Shown piece after piece: positions 7,476-16,900 of a stretch of 64,000 nt of DNA; positions within the stretch are counted from its first letter, which is position 1; every line of letters starts with the position of its first letter. The DNA comes from Algoriphagus boritolerans DSM 17298 = JCM 18970 (GTDB lineage Bacteria > Bacteroidota > Bacteroidia > Cytophagales > Cyclobacteriaceae). The stretch spans positions 1 to 64,000 of the forward strand of contig NZ_FNVR01000020.1 of NCBI RefSeq assembly GCF_900108085.1, in the 5' to 3' direction. A model generated the notes under the pieces. The model worked only from the letters and a program-made list of their open reading frames with translations, made no database searches and was not told where the DNA came from. The position numbers and the translations under genes are program-made.

Positions 7476-9031
7476 ACTTGTTGTAGTTCGATTTCTTCAC
7501 CAGATTCATCCAGGAATCTGTATTCCGTCACGGGTAGCGAAGAATCTCTGATCAGTTTTATCCATTTGTAATACTTGAAAAACCACCTCATCCGCTGGCT
7601 AATCAGGCCTTGGGTAAAGTATGCGTGCAGATAGGGATGCAGCCCGATTTGAATGTTGGCCACGTTTTGGATGGTGGCAATATGTGCTAGGTCATGTTCT
7701 AACTTATCGGCGATCAGGATCGAAGCCTGAATCTTACCGGTTCCGTTGCAAGCCGGGCAAGTCTCCTTGGTCACAATGTTGACTTCCGGTCTTACCCGCT
7801 GTCGGGTGATCTGCATGAGCCCAAATTTGCTCAGCGGCAAAACAGTATGCTTGGACCTGTCTAGTTTCATCTCCTGCATCATCACTTCGTAGATGGCTTT
7901 TTTATTATCAGCCTTCTTCATATCAATGAAGTCCACGACGATGATTCCCCCCATATCGCGGAGGCGGAGCTGTCTGGCAATTTCTTTAGCAGCGACCATG
8001 TTGGTTTTTAAGGCCGTTGATTCCTGGTCACTTTCCTGATTGGACTTGTTGCCACTGTTCACGTCGATGACGTGCAGAGCCTCGGTGTGTTCGATAATGA
8101 CATAGCCACCCTGAGGTAGGCTCACCGTCTGTCCAAACAAGCTTTTGATTTGCTTTTCGATTCCAAAACTTTCAAAGAGCTTAACTTTACCGTTGTAAAG
8201 TTTGACAATTTTTTCTTTTTCAGGGACAATAGTCCTGATGTAGGATCTGATCTGATCGTAAGTAGATTCTTCTTCTACGGTGATTGCGTCGAATGATTCA
8301 TTGAGCAGGTCCCTGATAAGTGAGGAAGCCATACTCATCTCTCCGATGATTTTGTCCCGACTCTTGGCTTTCAGCAATTTTTTCATCCCTTCTTCCCATG
8401 TATCGAGAAGATTTCGAAGGTCTTTATCAAGTTCCGTCACGGACTGTCCTTCGGCCACGGTACGGATGATTACTCCGAAGTTGGCAGGCTTGATTGAATT
8501 GATGAGTCTGAGAAGCCTTTTTCGCTCGTCGTTGCTTCGTATTTTCTTGGATACATTGACTGTATCGGAGAAAGGTACCAGCACCAAAAAGCGACCGGGC
8601 AGAGAGAGCTCACAGGATAGTCGGGGTCCTTTTGTAGAAATGGGTTCTTTTACGACCTGCACCAATACTTGATTGGTTTTGGATAGGACTTTTTCGATTT
8701 TACCGATTTTGTCTATCTCAGGTTCGTTTTCGAAGCCTTTCAGCAGATAATTAGTGTAGTTGTTGTTGCGCACCATTTTAGTGAACTTCAACATCGAGTT
8801 GACATTTGGCCCCAAGTCTTGGTAGTGAAGAAAGGCGTCTTTCTCATAGCCCACGTCGATAAACGCGGCATTGAGACCGTTGACAATCTTTCGGACCGTT
8901 CCCAGGTAAATATCACCTACTTTGAACTGGTTGTCCATTCCTTCGGAATGAAGCTCCACCAATTGCTTATCATGCAGCAGGGCAATCCGACTTCCGTTTT
9001 GAGCAGAATCGATTAACAATTCCGTACTCAA
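7457..9031 (-). CDS. rng: Ribonuclease E/G family endoribonuclease (RNase G)
   Basis: This 524-aa endoribonuclease acts in rRNA maturation and mRNA turnover. An S1-like RNA-binding segment lies at residues about 38-125 (VGDIYLGTVRKIVNGLNAAF, VDVGYEKDAFLHYQD). The metal-binding catalytic aspartates of the DNase-I-like domain are in LHVIDVNSG and IIVVDFIDM. The zinc-link motif CPACNGTGK lies near residue 445. It lacks the long C-terminal degradosome scaffold of E. coli RNase E, so RNase G is the better name. The order rng, COX24-like gene, TPR gene, HU and divergent mutY resembles the conserved layout in other Bacteroidota. Confidence 0.94.
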   Translation of the reverse strand: MSTELLIDSAQNGSRIALLHDKQLVELHSEGMDNQFKVGDIYLGTVRKIVNGLNAAFIDVGYEKDAFLHYQDLGPNVNSMLKFTKMVRNNNYTNYLLKGFENEPEIDKIGKIEKVLSKTNQVLVQVVKEPISTKGPRLSCELSLPGRFLVLVPFSDTVNVSKKIRSNDERKRLLRLINSIKPANFGVIIRTVAEGQSVTELDKDLRNLLDTWEEGMKKLLKAKSRDKIIGEMSMASSLIRDLLNESFDAITVEEESTYDQIRSYIRTIVPEKEKIVKLYNGKVKLFESFGIEKQIKSLFGQTVSLPQGGYVIIEHTEALHVIDVNSGNKSNQESDQESTALKTNMVAAKEIARQLRLRDMGGIIVVDFIDMKKADNKKAIYEVMMQEMKLDRSKHTVLPLSKFGLMQITRQRVRPEVNIVTKETCPACNGTGKIQASILIADKLEHDLAHIATIQNVANIQIGLHPYLHAYFTQGLISQRMRWFFKYYKWIKLIRDSSLPVTEYRFLDESGEEIELQQVKSETE

Positions 9032-9096
9032 AATTTGGTCTTATATAATGTAAATGAACGTGTTGTTTTACTTAAAACAGGAAATGAAGAAGTGAA

Positions 9097-9186
9097 TTAC
9101 TTCTTCTTGTGTCTGTTTTTTCTAAGTCTTTTCTTACGCTTGTGCGTAGCGATCTTATGTCTCTTTCTTTTCTTACCGCAAGGCAT
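9097..9186 (-). CDS. AURKAIP1/COX24-domain (mS38-like) small basic ribosomal protein
   Basis: This 29-aa ORF starts MPCGKKRKRHKI and ends LRKNRHKKK. It is almost entirely Lys, Arg and His. In Bacteroidota this sequence is annotated as an AURKAIP1/COX24 domain protein, a relative of mitochondrial mS38 and of the bacterial bS22-like peptide, thought to sit in the small subunit near the decoding region. It lies between rng and the TPR gene, as in related genomes. Its size is below usual gene-finder cut-offs, but composition and position leave little doubt. Confidence 0.85.
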   Translation of the reverse strand: MPCGKKRKRHKIATHKRKKRLRKNRHKKK

Positions 9187-9218
9187 AGTTTTTAGAATTT
9201 AAGGTGTAAATTATTGAT

Positions 9219-10046
9219 TTATAGCCGATCAAGGTAGCTCTGAACACTCTCTAAGATCATGGGATCTTGAGTCATTTTTTTCACTTCCTCAAACTGAGCT
9301 TTCGCTTTATTCTTTTCCTTGGACTCAAAGTAGCTGACAGCAAGATAAAATTGACCCTGAATATTATCGGGATGGTACTTGACCAATTCCTCAAATCGCT
9401 CAGCCGCCCTTTTATATTGACCTGACTGCATGGACAGAATCCCCATGTTAAACAACCCATCCTCATTTTGGGGATCCGCTTCGAGAATTTCCCGCATCAT
9501 CGTGATTCCCTGCATTGGATTGGCCGAAGATACATAAGTCATCGCCACTTTGGTTTTCAAATCTAAACGGCTTGAATCTTTTTCCAAAACCTGATTCAGG
9601 TAAATTCTTGTCTTCTCCGCCATATTCTCTACTTTGGTTTTATCCAAAGCAAAAGAAAACGCTTCATAGTAAGCCTTACCTGCTTCTTCGATCAATCCCA
9701 AGTCTGAAGGGTTCAGTTCAACAGCTTCTCCCAAGAAATAGGCCGCGCTGTCCAACATCCCTTCCGTCTGATAGATCGAAGCCAATGTTTTGGCAGCTTC
9801 GATTCTTTCAGTGGATTCTTCGGAAGAAGTCAGGGTTGACTTCAGCTGATCAGCCTGAGATCGATTGTCGGAAGAAAGCCCATTCTCATGCAATTCGGAC
9901 ACGTCCGGCGTAGAGCTTGGCATCGCATTGGGATCTTCGACAGCGGTAGTCCCGGCTTCATTGTCTACGACAACTTTTGGCAAGGCATACAACCCGATCA
10001 CTGCAACTACTCCTAACACAATGAGAATGAGCTGAGATTTTTTCAT
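9219..10046 (-). CDS. Membrane-anchored tetratricopeptide repeat protein
   Basis: This 275-aa protein has an N-terminal membrane anchor (residues 5-24, LILIVLGVVAVIGLYALPKV), then a low-complexity linker rich in E, D and S, then TPR repeats over about residues 75-270. One example is DGLFNMGILSMQSGQYKRAA followed by the EELVKYHPDNI helix. The orientation is probably cytoplasmic N-terminus with the TPR domain in the periplasm. It lies between the HU gene (18 bases upstream) and the COX24-like gene, so it is likely co-transcribed with HU. TPR domains mediate protein contacts, and no specific partner is evident. Confidence 0.85.
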   Translation of the reverse strand: MKKSQLILIVLGVVAVIGLYALPKVVVDNEAGTTAVEDPNAMPSSTPDVSELHENGLSSDNRSQADQLKSTLTSSEESTERIEAAKTLASIYQTEGMLDSAAYFLGEAVELNPSDLGLIEEAGKAYYEAFSFALDKTKVENMAEKTRIYLNQVLEKDSSRLDLKTKVAMTYVSSANPMQGITMMREILEADPQNEDGLFNMGILSMQSGQYKRAAERFEELVKYHPDNIQGQFYLAVSYFESKEKNKAKAQFEEVKKMTQDPMILESVQSYLDRL

Positions 10047-10064
10047 GTCAAATTAGCCTCTAAC

Positions 10065-10373
10065 TTATTCTTGAGGAGCCAATTCTTTGATTTTCTTGCT
10101 ATTTTTGATCTTCTCTATAAACACTTTGGAAGGCTTGAAAGCCGGAATATAGTGCTCATCGATAACAATAGCCGTGTTTTTGGAAATATTACGGGCAATT
10201 TTTTTAGCTCTCTTCTTATTGATAAAGCTGCCAAAACCTCTCACGTAAATGTTTTCTCCGTCAGCCATAGAATCCTTCACTACTTTGAAGAACGCCTCAA
10301 CGGCTTGTGTAACATCATCCTTTTGGATTCCTGTTTTGTCTGAAATCTTGGTGATTACTTCTGCTTTTGTCAC
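10065..10373 (-). CDS. HU/IHF family DNA-binding protein
   Basis: This 102-aa histone-like protein bends DNA and helps organise the nucleoid. The HU fold is clear: N-terminal helices TKAEVITKISDKTGIQKDDV, the beta segment GENIYVRGFGSF, and the DNA-clamping arm region NKKRAKKIARNISKNT, ending at PAFKPSKVF. The usual Pro at the arm tip is not evident. A short Lys/Glu tail of about 15 residues extends past the usual end. It shares a divergent promoter region with mutY, and a TACATTTG -7 element lies about 65 bases before its start. Confidence 0.93.
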   Translation of the reverse strand: MTKAEVITKISDKTGIQKDDVTQAVEAFFKVVKDSMADGENIYVRGFGSFINKKRAKKIARNISKNTAIVIDEHYIPAFKPSKVFIEKIKNSKKIKELAPQE

Positions 10374-10439
10374 AGTGTTTTTAATTTAGAAATTACGAAA
10401 TAAGCTTAACAACCTATTAACCAAGTGTTTTTGGGACTG

Positions 10440-10447
10440 CAAATGTA
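10440..10447 (-). promoter_or_regulatory. Candidate -7 element for the HU gene
   Basis: On the minus strand this reads TACATTTG, a perfect match to the Bacteroidota TAnnTTTG -7 element, 67 bases upstream of the HU start codon. The -33 region about 21 bases upstream is only T-rich (TTTT), so the promoter call is moderate. Confidence 0.4.
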
Positions 10448-10518
10448 CGAGAACCAATGCAATTAAAAAACATATTCGAAAAAATTACCTTGGTTTGCAC
10501 TAGAAATATTTCCAATAA

Positions 10519-11583
10519 ATGATCCATAAAACCACTGAAAATCAAGCATTTTCCACTCAAATAATTTCTTGGTACAGATCAAATCCCAGAGAACTTCCCT
10601 GGCGAGGGATCACTGATCCATACAAAATTTGGCTCTCAGAAATCATCCTTCAGCAGACGAGAGTAGCCCAAGGATTACCTTATTATTATGCCTTTTCTGA
10701 AGCTTACCCCAGTGTCAAAGAACTTGCCTTGGCCCCTGAGTCTGAGGTTTTACGACTTTGGCAGGGATTGGGTTACTACAGCAGGGCTCGAAATCTCCAC
10801 AGCTGTGCAAAATACATTTGGTTTGAGTTGGACGGAAAGTTCCCCGACAATTATCAGGATTTACTCCTGCTAAAAGGGGTAGGCAGCTATACTGCTGCTG
10901 CTATCTCCAGTTTTGCTTTTGGTGAAGCCAAAGCGGTAGTTGATGGAAATGTTTTTCGCGTTTTGGCCAGGTATTTTGGAATAGCCACTGATATCGGGAC
11001 AGGTAAAGCAAAAAAGGAGTTTGAGGCGCTTGCGGATCAACTGATTCCCAAATCAAACCCGGGAGAATTTAACCAAGCCATGATGGATTTTGGGGCGAGG
11101 CTATGTATCCCGAAAAATCCGGATTGCGGACTGTGTCCTCTAAAATCAACCTGCTTTGCCTTCCAAAAAGGATTGGTCAAAGAACTTCCTGTAAAAATCA
11201 ATAAAACCAAGGTGAAGGAACGCAACCTGCATTATTTTGTGATTCAATGTGGTCAGGATTATGTCTGGAACAAACGCAAGGCCGGAGACATATGGGAAGG
11301 GCTTCATGACTTTCCGATGGAAGAAAAAGGGAATGAAAAGTCAACCAAATTGGATTTCCCAACAGATCAAAAACCTGCTGCATTTCTAAAAAAATACCGA
11401 CACATTTTGTCGCACCAAAAACTTAACGCGAGCTTTTCGAAGCTCGATATTCCGATTGAAAAGTATCCTGAACTCGCACAATGGTGCGAAAATGAAGGAT
11501 ATTTCCTGGTGGCAGAAAACGAAATAGCGTATCTGCCAAAACCCAAATTGATCGTTAATTTTTTGAACGATCAAGGGATTTGA
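10519..11583 (+). CDS. mutY: A/G-specific adenine glycosylase
   Basis: MutY removes adenine mispaired with 8-oxoguanine. The helix-hairpin-helix region LLLLKGVGSYTAAAI is followed by the catalytic Asp142 in VVDGNVFRVLAR, and the second catalytic residue, Glu41, is in SEIILQQTRV. The iron-sulphur ligands follow the C-x6-C-x2-C-x5-C pattern at CIPKNPDCGLCPLKSTC. The C-terminal part from about residue 230 is the NUDIX-like 8-oxoG recognition domain, with HILSHQKL matching the family. The length of 354 aa is normal. It is divergent from HU and co-directional with ssb and gldE, a conserved Bacteroidota block. Confidence 0.96.
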   Translation: MIHKTTENQAFSTQIISWYRSNPRELPWRGITDPYKIWLSEIILQQTRVAQGLPYYYAFSEAYPSVKELALAPESEVLRLWQGLGYYSRARNLHSCAKYIWFELDGKFPDNYQDLLLLKGVGSYTAAAISSFAFGEAKAVVDGNVFRVLARYFGIATDIGTGKAKKEFEALADQLIPKSNPGEFNQAMMDFGARLCIPKNPDCGLCPLKSTCFAFQKGLVKELPVKINKTKVKERNLHYFVIQCGQDYVWNKRKAGDIWEGLHDFPMEEKGNEKSTKLDFPTDQKPAAFLKKYRHILSHQKLNASFSKLDIPIEKYPELAQWCENEGYFLVAENEIAYLPKPKLIVNFLNDQGI

Positions 11584-11626
11584 GTAACTTCATGACTTTC
11601 AATTTTTCAACCTAAACAAAACAATT

Positions 11627-12088
11627 ATGGCAGGAGTAAACAAAGTTATCTTATTAGGTAACCTCGGAGCTGATCCGGAGGTCAAATACCTGGAAGGAGA
11701 CAAAGCGGTGGCAAAACTAAGACTAGCGACCACCGAGTCCTACAAGGACCGAAATGGAAACCGCGTGGATCAAACCGAATGGCATGATCTCGAAATGTGG
11801 GATGGACAGGCGAAAATAGCAGAACAGTACTTGAAAAAAGGATCACAGATCTATGTGGAAGGTAAAATCAAAACAGATACCTGGCAAGATGATCAGGGCC
11901 AAAACAAATACCGAACAAAAATTCGAGTCCTCAGCTTCACCATGCTAGGCGGTAAGCCTGATGGAATGGGTGGGAATCAGCCCTCATCTGCTACTGCTTC
12001 AAATCCGAAACCTGCAGCAACTGCCAGTTCAACCAACTCAGGTCCGGATTTGGTATTGGACGATACCGATGATGATTTGCCATTTTAA
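11627..12088 (+). CDS. ssb: Single-stranded DNA-binding protein
   Basis: This 153-aa protein has the OB fold at residues 1-110 (AGVNKVILLGNLGADPEVKY, LRLATTESYKDRNG, TEWHDLEMW, GSQIYVEGKIKTDTWQD). A Gln/Ser/Pro/Thr-rich linker and the acidic tail DDTDDDLPF follow; the tail recruits repair and replication partners. The start MAGVNKVIL is canonical. The gene lies 43 bases after mutY and 74 bases before gldE, probably in one operon. Confidence 0.96.
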   Translation: MAGVNKVILLGNLGADPEVKYLEGDKAVAKLRLATTESYKDRNGNRVDQTEWHDLEMWDGQAKIAEQYLKKGSQIYVEGKIKTDTWQDDQGQNKYRTKIRVLSFTMLGGKPDGMGGNQPSSATASNPKPAATASSTNSGPDLVLDDTDDDLPF

Positions 12089-12162
12089 ATTGATACTTGG
12101 TTCCCCTGAAGTTGATTTTCAGGGGAATTGCTTATTTTTGCAACAAACATCTTTTCGCCTAC

Positions 12163-13512
12163 ATGGACGACCCGTACCCGAGTTACTACCTGATCGCTCA
12201 GCTTACCGAGTTATCATTTAGTTATTTCTTAACCAATGGGTTACTATTGGTAATTTTGCTGATTGCCTCGGCCCTTGCATCCGGATCTGAAGTTGCGTTT
12301 TTTTCACTCAACAGCGAAGAGATTATATCCATTCAGGAGACTGACCCCAAGAGAGGAAAACAAGTCGCTGATCTTCTTGCCAATCCCAAAAAATTATTGA
12401 GTACAATTCTTATCCTTAATAATCTGATCAACATCGGAATTGTGACACTGACTACGTTCGTTACTTGGTCTTTATTGGGGATGAATGCCACCGGCATTGT
12501 GGTTATATTGATTCAGACCGTGGGAGTCACCTTCGCGATCGTCTTCTTTGGTGAGATTGTACCCAAAGTCTATGCAAATCAGGCAAAAATTCCGTTTGCC
12601 CTGGGGCTTGCCCCTATTCTGAGTTTTTTCTCTTCCATTCTTCAGCCTTTTTCCTGGTTTTTGATGGTATTCAGCAATCTCATCGAAAAGCGAGTGGAAC
12701 AAAAAGGATACTCGCTATCTGTAGATGAACTTAATCAAGCGCTGGAACTGACTACTGAAGATACTCCTGAGGAAGAAAAAGACATCCTTAAAGGCATTGT
12801 GAATTTCGGTACACTCACGGTAAAACAAGTGATGCGAAGCCGGATGGATATCACGGCGATTGATTCTGAGATGGATTTCCATGAATTGATGGACAAAATC
12901 AATAAGAGCGGGTATTCGAGAATTCCTGTCTATGAAGAGACAATCGACAATATTTTAGGAGTTTTGTATATCAAGGATCTTTTGCCCTATATCGAAAAGG
13001 ATGAAGATTTTGCGTGGAAAGATCTAATACGAAAGAGTTTTTTTGTGCCTGAAACCAAAAAAGTGGATTCGCTCCTCAAGGACTTTCAGAAGATGCGGGT
13101 ACACATGGCTATTGTCGTAGACGAATATGGAGGCACCTCAGGACTTGTGACTCTGGAAGATTTGATCGAAGAGATCATCGGAGAAATCAACGATGAATTT
13201 GACGACACCAATGATATATTCTTTCAGGAAATCGACAGTGACACGTTTATTTTTGAAGGCAAAGTCTCCCTCAATGATTTTTGTAAAAAGTTGGAATTGG
13301 ATCCCCAGCTATTTGAGACCGTCAAAGGTGAAAGTGAATCTCTGGGTGGCTTGCTTTTGGAACTGAATTCTAAACTGCCAAAGAACGGTACCAAAATCAA
13401 ATTCGGAGATTTTGAATTCACGGTTTTGGCCGTTGATGCCCGTAAAATCAAAAAAGTCAAAGTCTACCACAACCGAGGAGAAAAGGACAGTACGACCTCG
13501 TTCACTGACTAA
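12163..13512 (+). CDS. gldE: Gliding motility-associated membrane protein GldE (CNNM/CBS/CorC-HlyC family)
   Basis: This is a 449-aa polytopic protein. The N-terminal DUF21/CNNM region has about four membrane segments (residues about 25-175, including LLLVILLIASALASGSEVAF). Two CBS domains follow at about 200-325 (VKQVMRSRMDITAID, GVLYIKDLLPYIEK, MAIVVDEYGGTSGLVTLEDL), then a C-terminal CorC_HlyC domain at about 345-430. The frame opens at 12097, but MDDPYPSYYL at 12163 is the likely start. The mutY-ssb-gldE order matches Flavobacterium, where gldE precedes gldD and supports gliding and type IX secretion. Here gltB follows instead, so gldD is not adjacent. A CorC-like ion transport role is an alternative reading. 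Confidence 0.88.
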   Translation: MDDPYPSYYLIAQLTELSFSYFLTNGLLLVILLIASALASGSEVAFFSLNSEEIISIQETDPKRGKQVADLLANPKKLLSTILILNNLINIGIVTLTTFVTWSLLGMNATGIVVILIQTVGVTFAIVFFGEIVPKVYANQAKIPFALGLAPILSFFSSILQPFSWFLMVFSNLIEKRVEQKGYSLSVDELNQALELTTEDTPEEEKDILKGIVNFGTLTVKQVMRSRMDITAIDSEMDFHELMDKINKSGYSRIPVYEETIDNILGVLYIKDLLPYIEKDEDFAWKDLIRKSFFVPETKKVDSLLKDFQKMRVHMAIVVDEYGGTSGLVTLEDLIEEIIGEINDEFDDTNDIFFQEIDSDTFIFEGKVSLNDFCKKLELDPQLFETVKGESESLGGLLLELNSKLPKNGTKIKFGDFEFTVLAVDARKIKKVKVYHNRGEKDSTTSFTD

Positions 13513-13906
13513 ATCTGTTTTTAATATTATTTTGTTTATTTTATATAAATCCAAATAATATTCCGCCGTTCTAGTATAGACCCTCCCAAGAAATCATTCT
13601 TGGAAATTTCCTGAAATAAAAAACTTAAAAAAAAAATCAATTTTTTTTTCAAAAAACCTATTTTTTCTATTTCAACACATTTTTACAATAAAGTGGTCTT
13701 ATTTTTTATGTAAAATGACATTTTTGACAAAAACATCTTGCATTTTCCGGTGTTTTTAAAGTCAAAAATAGATTTGATAAAAACCTAATAAAGCCTGATT
13801 TTATCAAAAATACTTCATAATAAAGCCCTGTTTATTGCCTTAATTTTAACAAAAGAATTTTTTTTTGTAGTTTTTGGAAATTTTGAACCTATTAAATCAA
13901 TTTATA
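13513..13906. other. AT-rich intergenic region upstream of gltB
   Basis: About 390 bases with long A and T runs. A 10-bp, purely A/T inverted repeat (13523-13532 with 13553-13562) just after gldE could form a weak hairpin, but it has no following T run. No ORF or RNA gene is seen. The gltB promoter should lie here; I could not pick a convincing -7/-33 pair. Confidence 0.5.
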
Positions 13907-16900
13907 ATGCAAGAAGGTTTGTATCGATCGGAGTTTGAGCATGACTCCTGCGGTATTGGAGCGGTAGTCGACTTGAGTAATATTCCAACTCATGAGACCA
14001 TAAGCGATGCCTTATATATGCTAAGTAATATGGAGCATCGCGGTGGCAGGGGATCAGACCCTAAAACCGGTGACGGCGCAGGTATTTCTATTCAAGTCCC
14101 ACACCAATTCCTCAAAGACGTTACCGCACGCACAGAAATCAATCTTCCAGAACCGGGATATTACGGTGTTGGAATGACTTTTTTCCCCAAGAATAAGCAG
14201 CTTTATCATCGGTCAAAAGACTTGCTCAACTCGCTGATTGAAGAAATGGGCTTCAATCTCATCGGATATCGCGAGGTGCCCGTTGATGAAACTATCCCGG
14301 GATCGGGAGCACTTGAGGTGATGCCTAATATTGAGCAGCTCTTTGTCAGTCACAAAGCTGGATTGACCGGAATAGAGTTGGAGCGGAAACTTTATGTCCT
14401 TCGTAATTTTGCCACATCAGAGATCAATTCCAAAATTCCAGGTGTAAACCATGCGTTCTATTTCGCAAGTCTGAGCAGCCTTACCCTTATATATAAAGGC
14501 CAACTGAGAACTGATCAGGTTTTGGCATTTTACAGAGATCTCCAAAATCCCCGAATCGAATCAGCTTTTGCTATTGTTCATTCAAGATTTTCGACCAACA
14601 CTTTCCCAAATTGGAGACTGGCACAACCTTTCCGTTTCCTTTCTCACAATGGAGAGATCAACACCATCCGGGGAAACCTGAATAAAATGAAGTCAAAAGA
14701 GGCTCTGATGAAGTCCAAGTTCTTCACCGATGAGGAACTGGCCAAGCTGATGCCTATTACCAATAAACTCAATTCGGATTCGGCTAATCTCGACGCGATG
14801 GTTGAGCTGTTGACCTTGAGCGGCAGATCACTGCCTCATGCCATGATGATGCTTGTACCGGAAGCATGGCAGGACAATCAGGTCATGGATCGCGACAGAA
14901 AGGCTTTCTATAAGTTTCACGCCTCTTTGGTCGAACCATGGGACGGCCCGGCGGCCTTGCTTTTCACAGATGGAAAGTCAGTAGGCGCCACGCTGGACAG
15001 AAACGGACTCCGCCCACTTCGATACTTCATCACCCGCGACAACCGACTGGTACTTTCATCCGAAGCAGGAGCCTTACCGATCAGAGAAGCAACAATTACC
15101 GAAAAAGGTAGGATCAGCCCCGGCAGAATGCTCTGGGCAGACCTAGAAAAAGGACGGGTCCTATTCGACGAGGAGGTAAAAGGAGAAATCTGCCGTCGTC
15201 AACCCTATGAGAAATGGGTGAATGAACAGCGAACCAAACTTCGGTTTGTACCAGATCCTGAGGAGTTATCGCACCCGTATTCTACTGCTAACCTTCAAAA
15301 GTGCCAAAAAGTCTTTGGCTATACTTCTGAAGAACTAAAGGTGATACTCGGACCTATGGGGGACACCGGATATGAAGCTGTCGGCTCCATGGGTGCTGAT
15401 ACACCATTGGCCGTACTCTCCAAGCAAAGCCAACATATTTCCAACTACTTTAAGCAGCTTTTTGCCCAAGTAAGTAATCCTCCAATCGATCCGATTCGGG
15501 AGCGATTGGTTATGTCCCTTTTTACCAGAATTGGTGAAAGTCATAATATACTGGACGAAACACCTCAACATACCAAGCAGATTCATATTTCCCAGCCGGT
15601 GTTGCTCAACGCAGATCTTGAGAAAATAACGCGAATGGAACATTTGGGGTATCGAACACAAAAACTCTATGGCCATTTCATTGCGGACCACAAACCTGGA
15701 AGGCTACTAGAAGCTTTGGATAAGCTCTGTCATGAGGCGGAGGAAGCCATTCATGCCGGCAAAAATGTTTTAATTCTTTCTGACCGAAACAGCTCCAAAG
15801 AATTAGCGCCAATTCCTTCCCTGCTTGCGATCGGAGCAGTACACCAGCATTTAGTGATCAAGAAAATTCGAACACGGGCAGGTATTGTCCTTGAATCCGC
15901 TGATATCCGTGAAGTTCATCACTTTGCCACAGCGATAGGCTATGGGGTTTCGGCTATCAATCCTTACCTGGCTCTGGAATCCTTGTTGGATCTATTTGAA
16001 AAAGGTCAACTGAAAAAAGTAAAAGACCGCTCCACGGTATTTGCAAATTACCAAGATGCAATCGGCAAAGGCCTTTTGAAGGTGCTTTCCAAAATGGGAA
16101 TCTCAACGCTCCAGTCTTATCAAGGAGCACAAATATTTGAAGCACTAGGATTGGGACCCGAGGTCATCGATCGTTGCTTCAAAGGCACGATTTCTCGAAT
16201 CAGTGGAGTTTCATTTGACGATTTGGCTGAGGAAGTGCTAATCCGCCATCACGCTGCCTATGAAACCCACAGTCCCATATTGGAGACCGGGGGAGTCTAT
16301 CAGTGGAAACGAAGAGGGGAAAAACACATGTTTAATCCGGAGACTATCCACTTACTTCAAAAATCTACCCGACTCGGAGACTTTGAGCTTTACAAAAAAT
16401 TCGCCGCAAAAATCAATGAACAAACAAAAGATGCCCTGACTTTGAGGGGTTTGTTTGAATTTAAGAAACGAATCAGTGTCCCAATAGAAGCGGTTGAACC
16501 TGCAGAAAACATCATGCGAAGATTCGCAACGGGTGCAATGTCCTTTGGTGCCATATCTCACGAAGCTCATGTCACACTGGCCATCGCCATGAACCGTATC
16601 GGCGGGAAAAGTAATTCCGGTGAAGGTGGCGAGGATGAAATCCGATATGACAAAAAACCGAATGGCGACTGGGAGCGCTCTGCTATCAAGCAAGTGGCCT
16701 CAGGAAGATTCGGTGTCACCAGTCATTACCTAACCAATGCTTCCGAGCTTCAAATCAAAATGGCCCAAGGTGCAAAACCCGGAGAAGGAGGCCAGCTTCC
16801 CGGACATAAGGTGGATGAATGGATTGGAAGAGTGAGGCATTCAACCCCCGGAGTTGGATTGATATCTCCACCTCCACATCACGATATCTATTCTATCGAA

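Noticed and set aside
13523..13562. A/T-only inverted repeat after gldE as a terminator
   Set aside because: The stem has no G-C pairs, a 20-base loop and no following T run; such repeats are expected by chance in this AT-rich gap.
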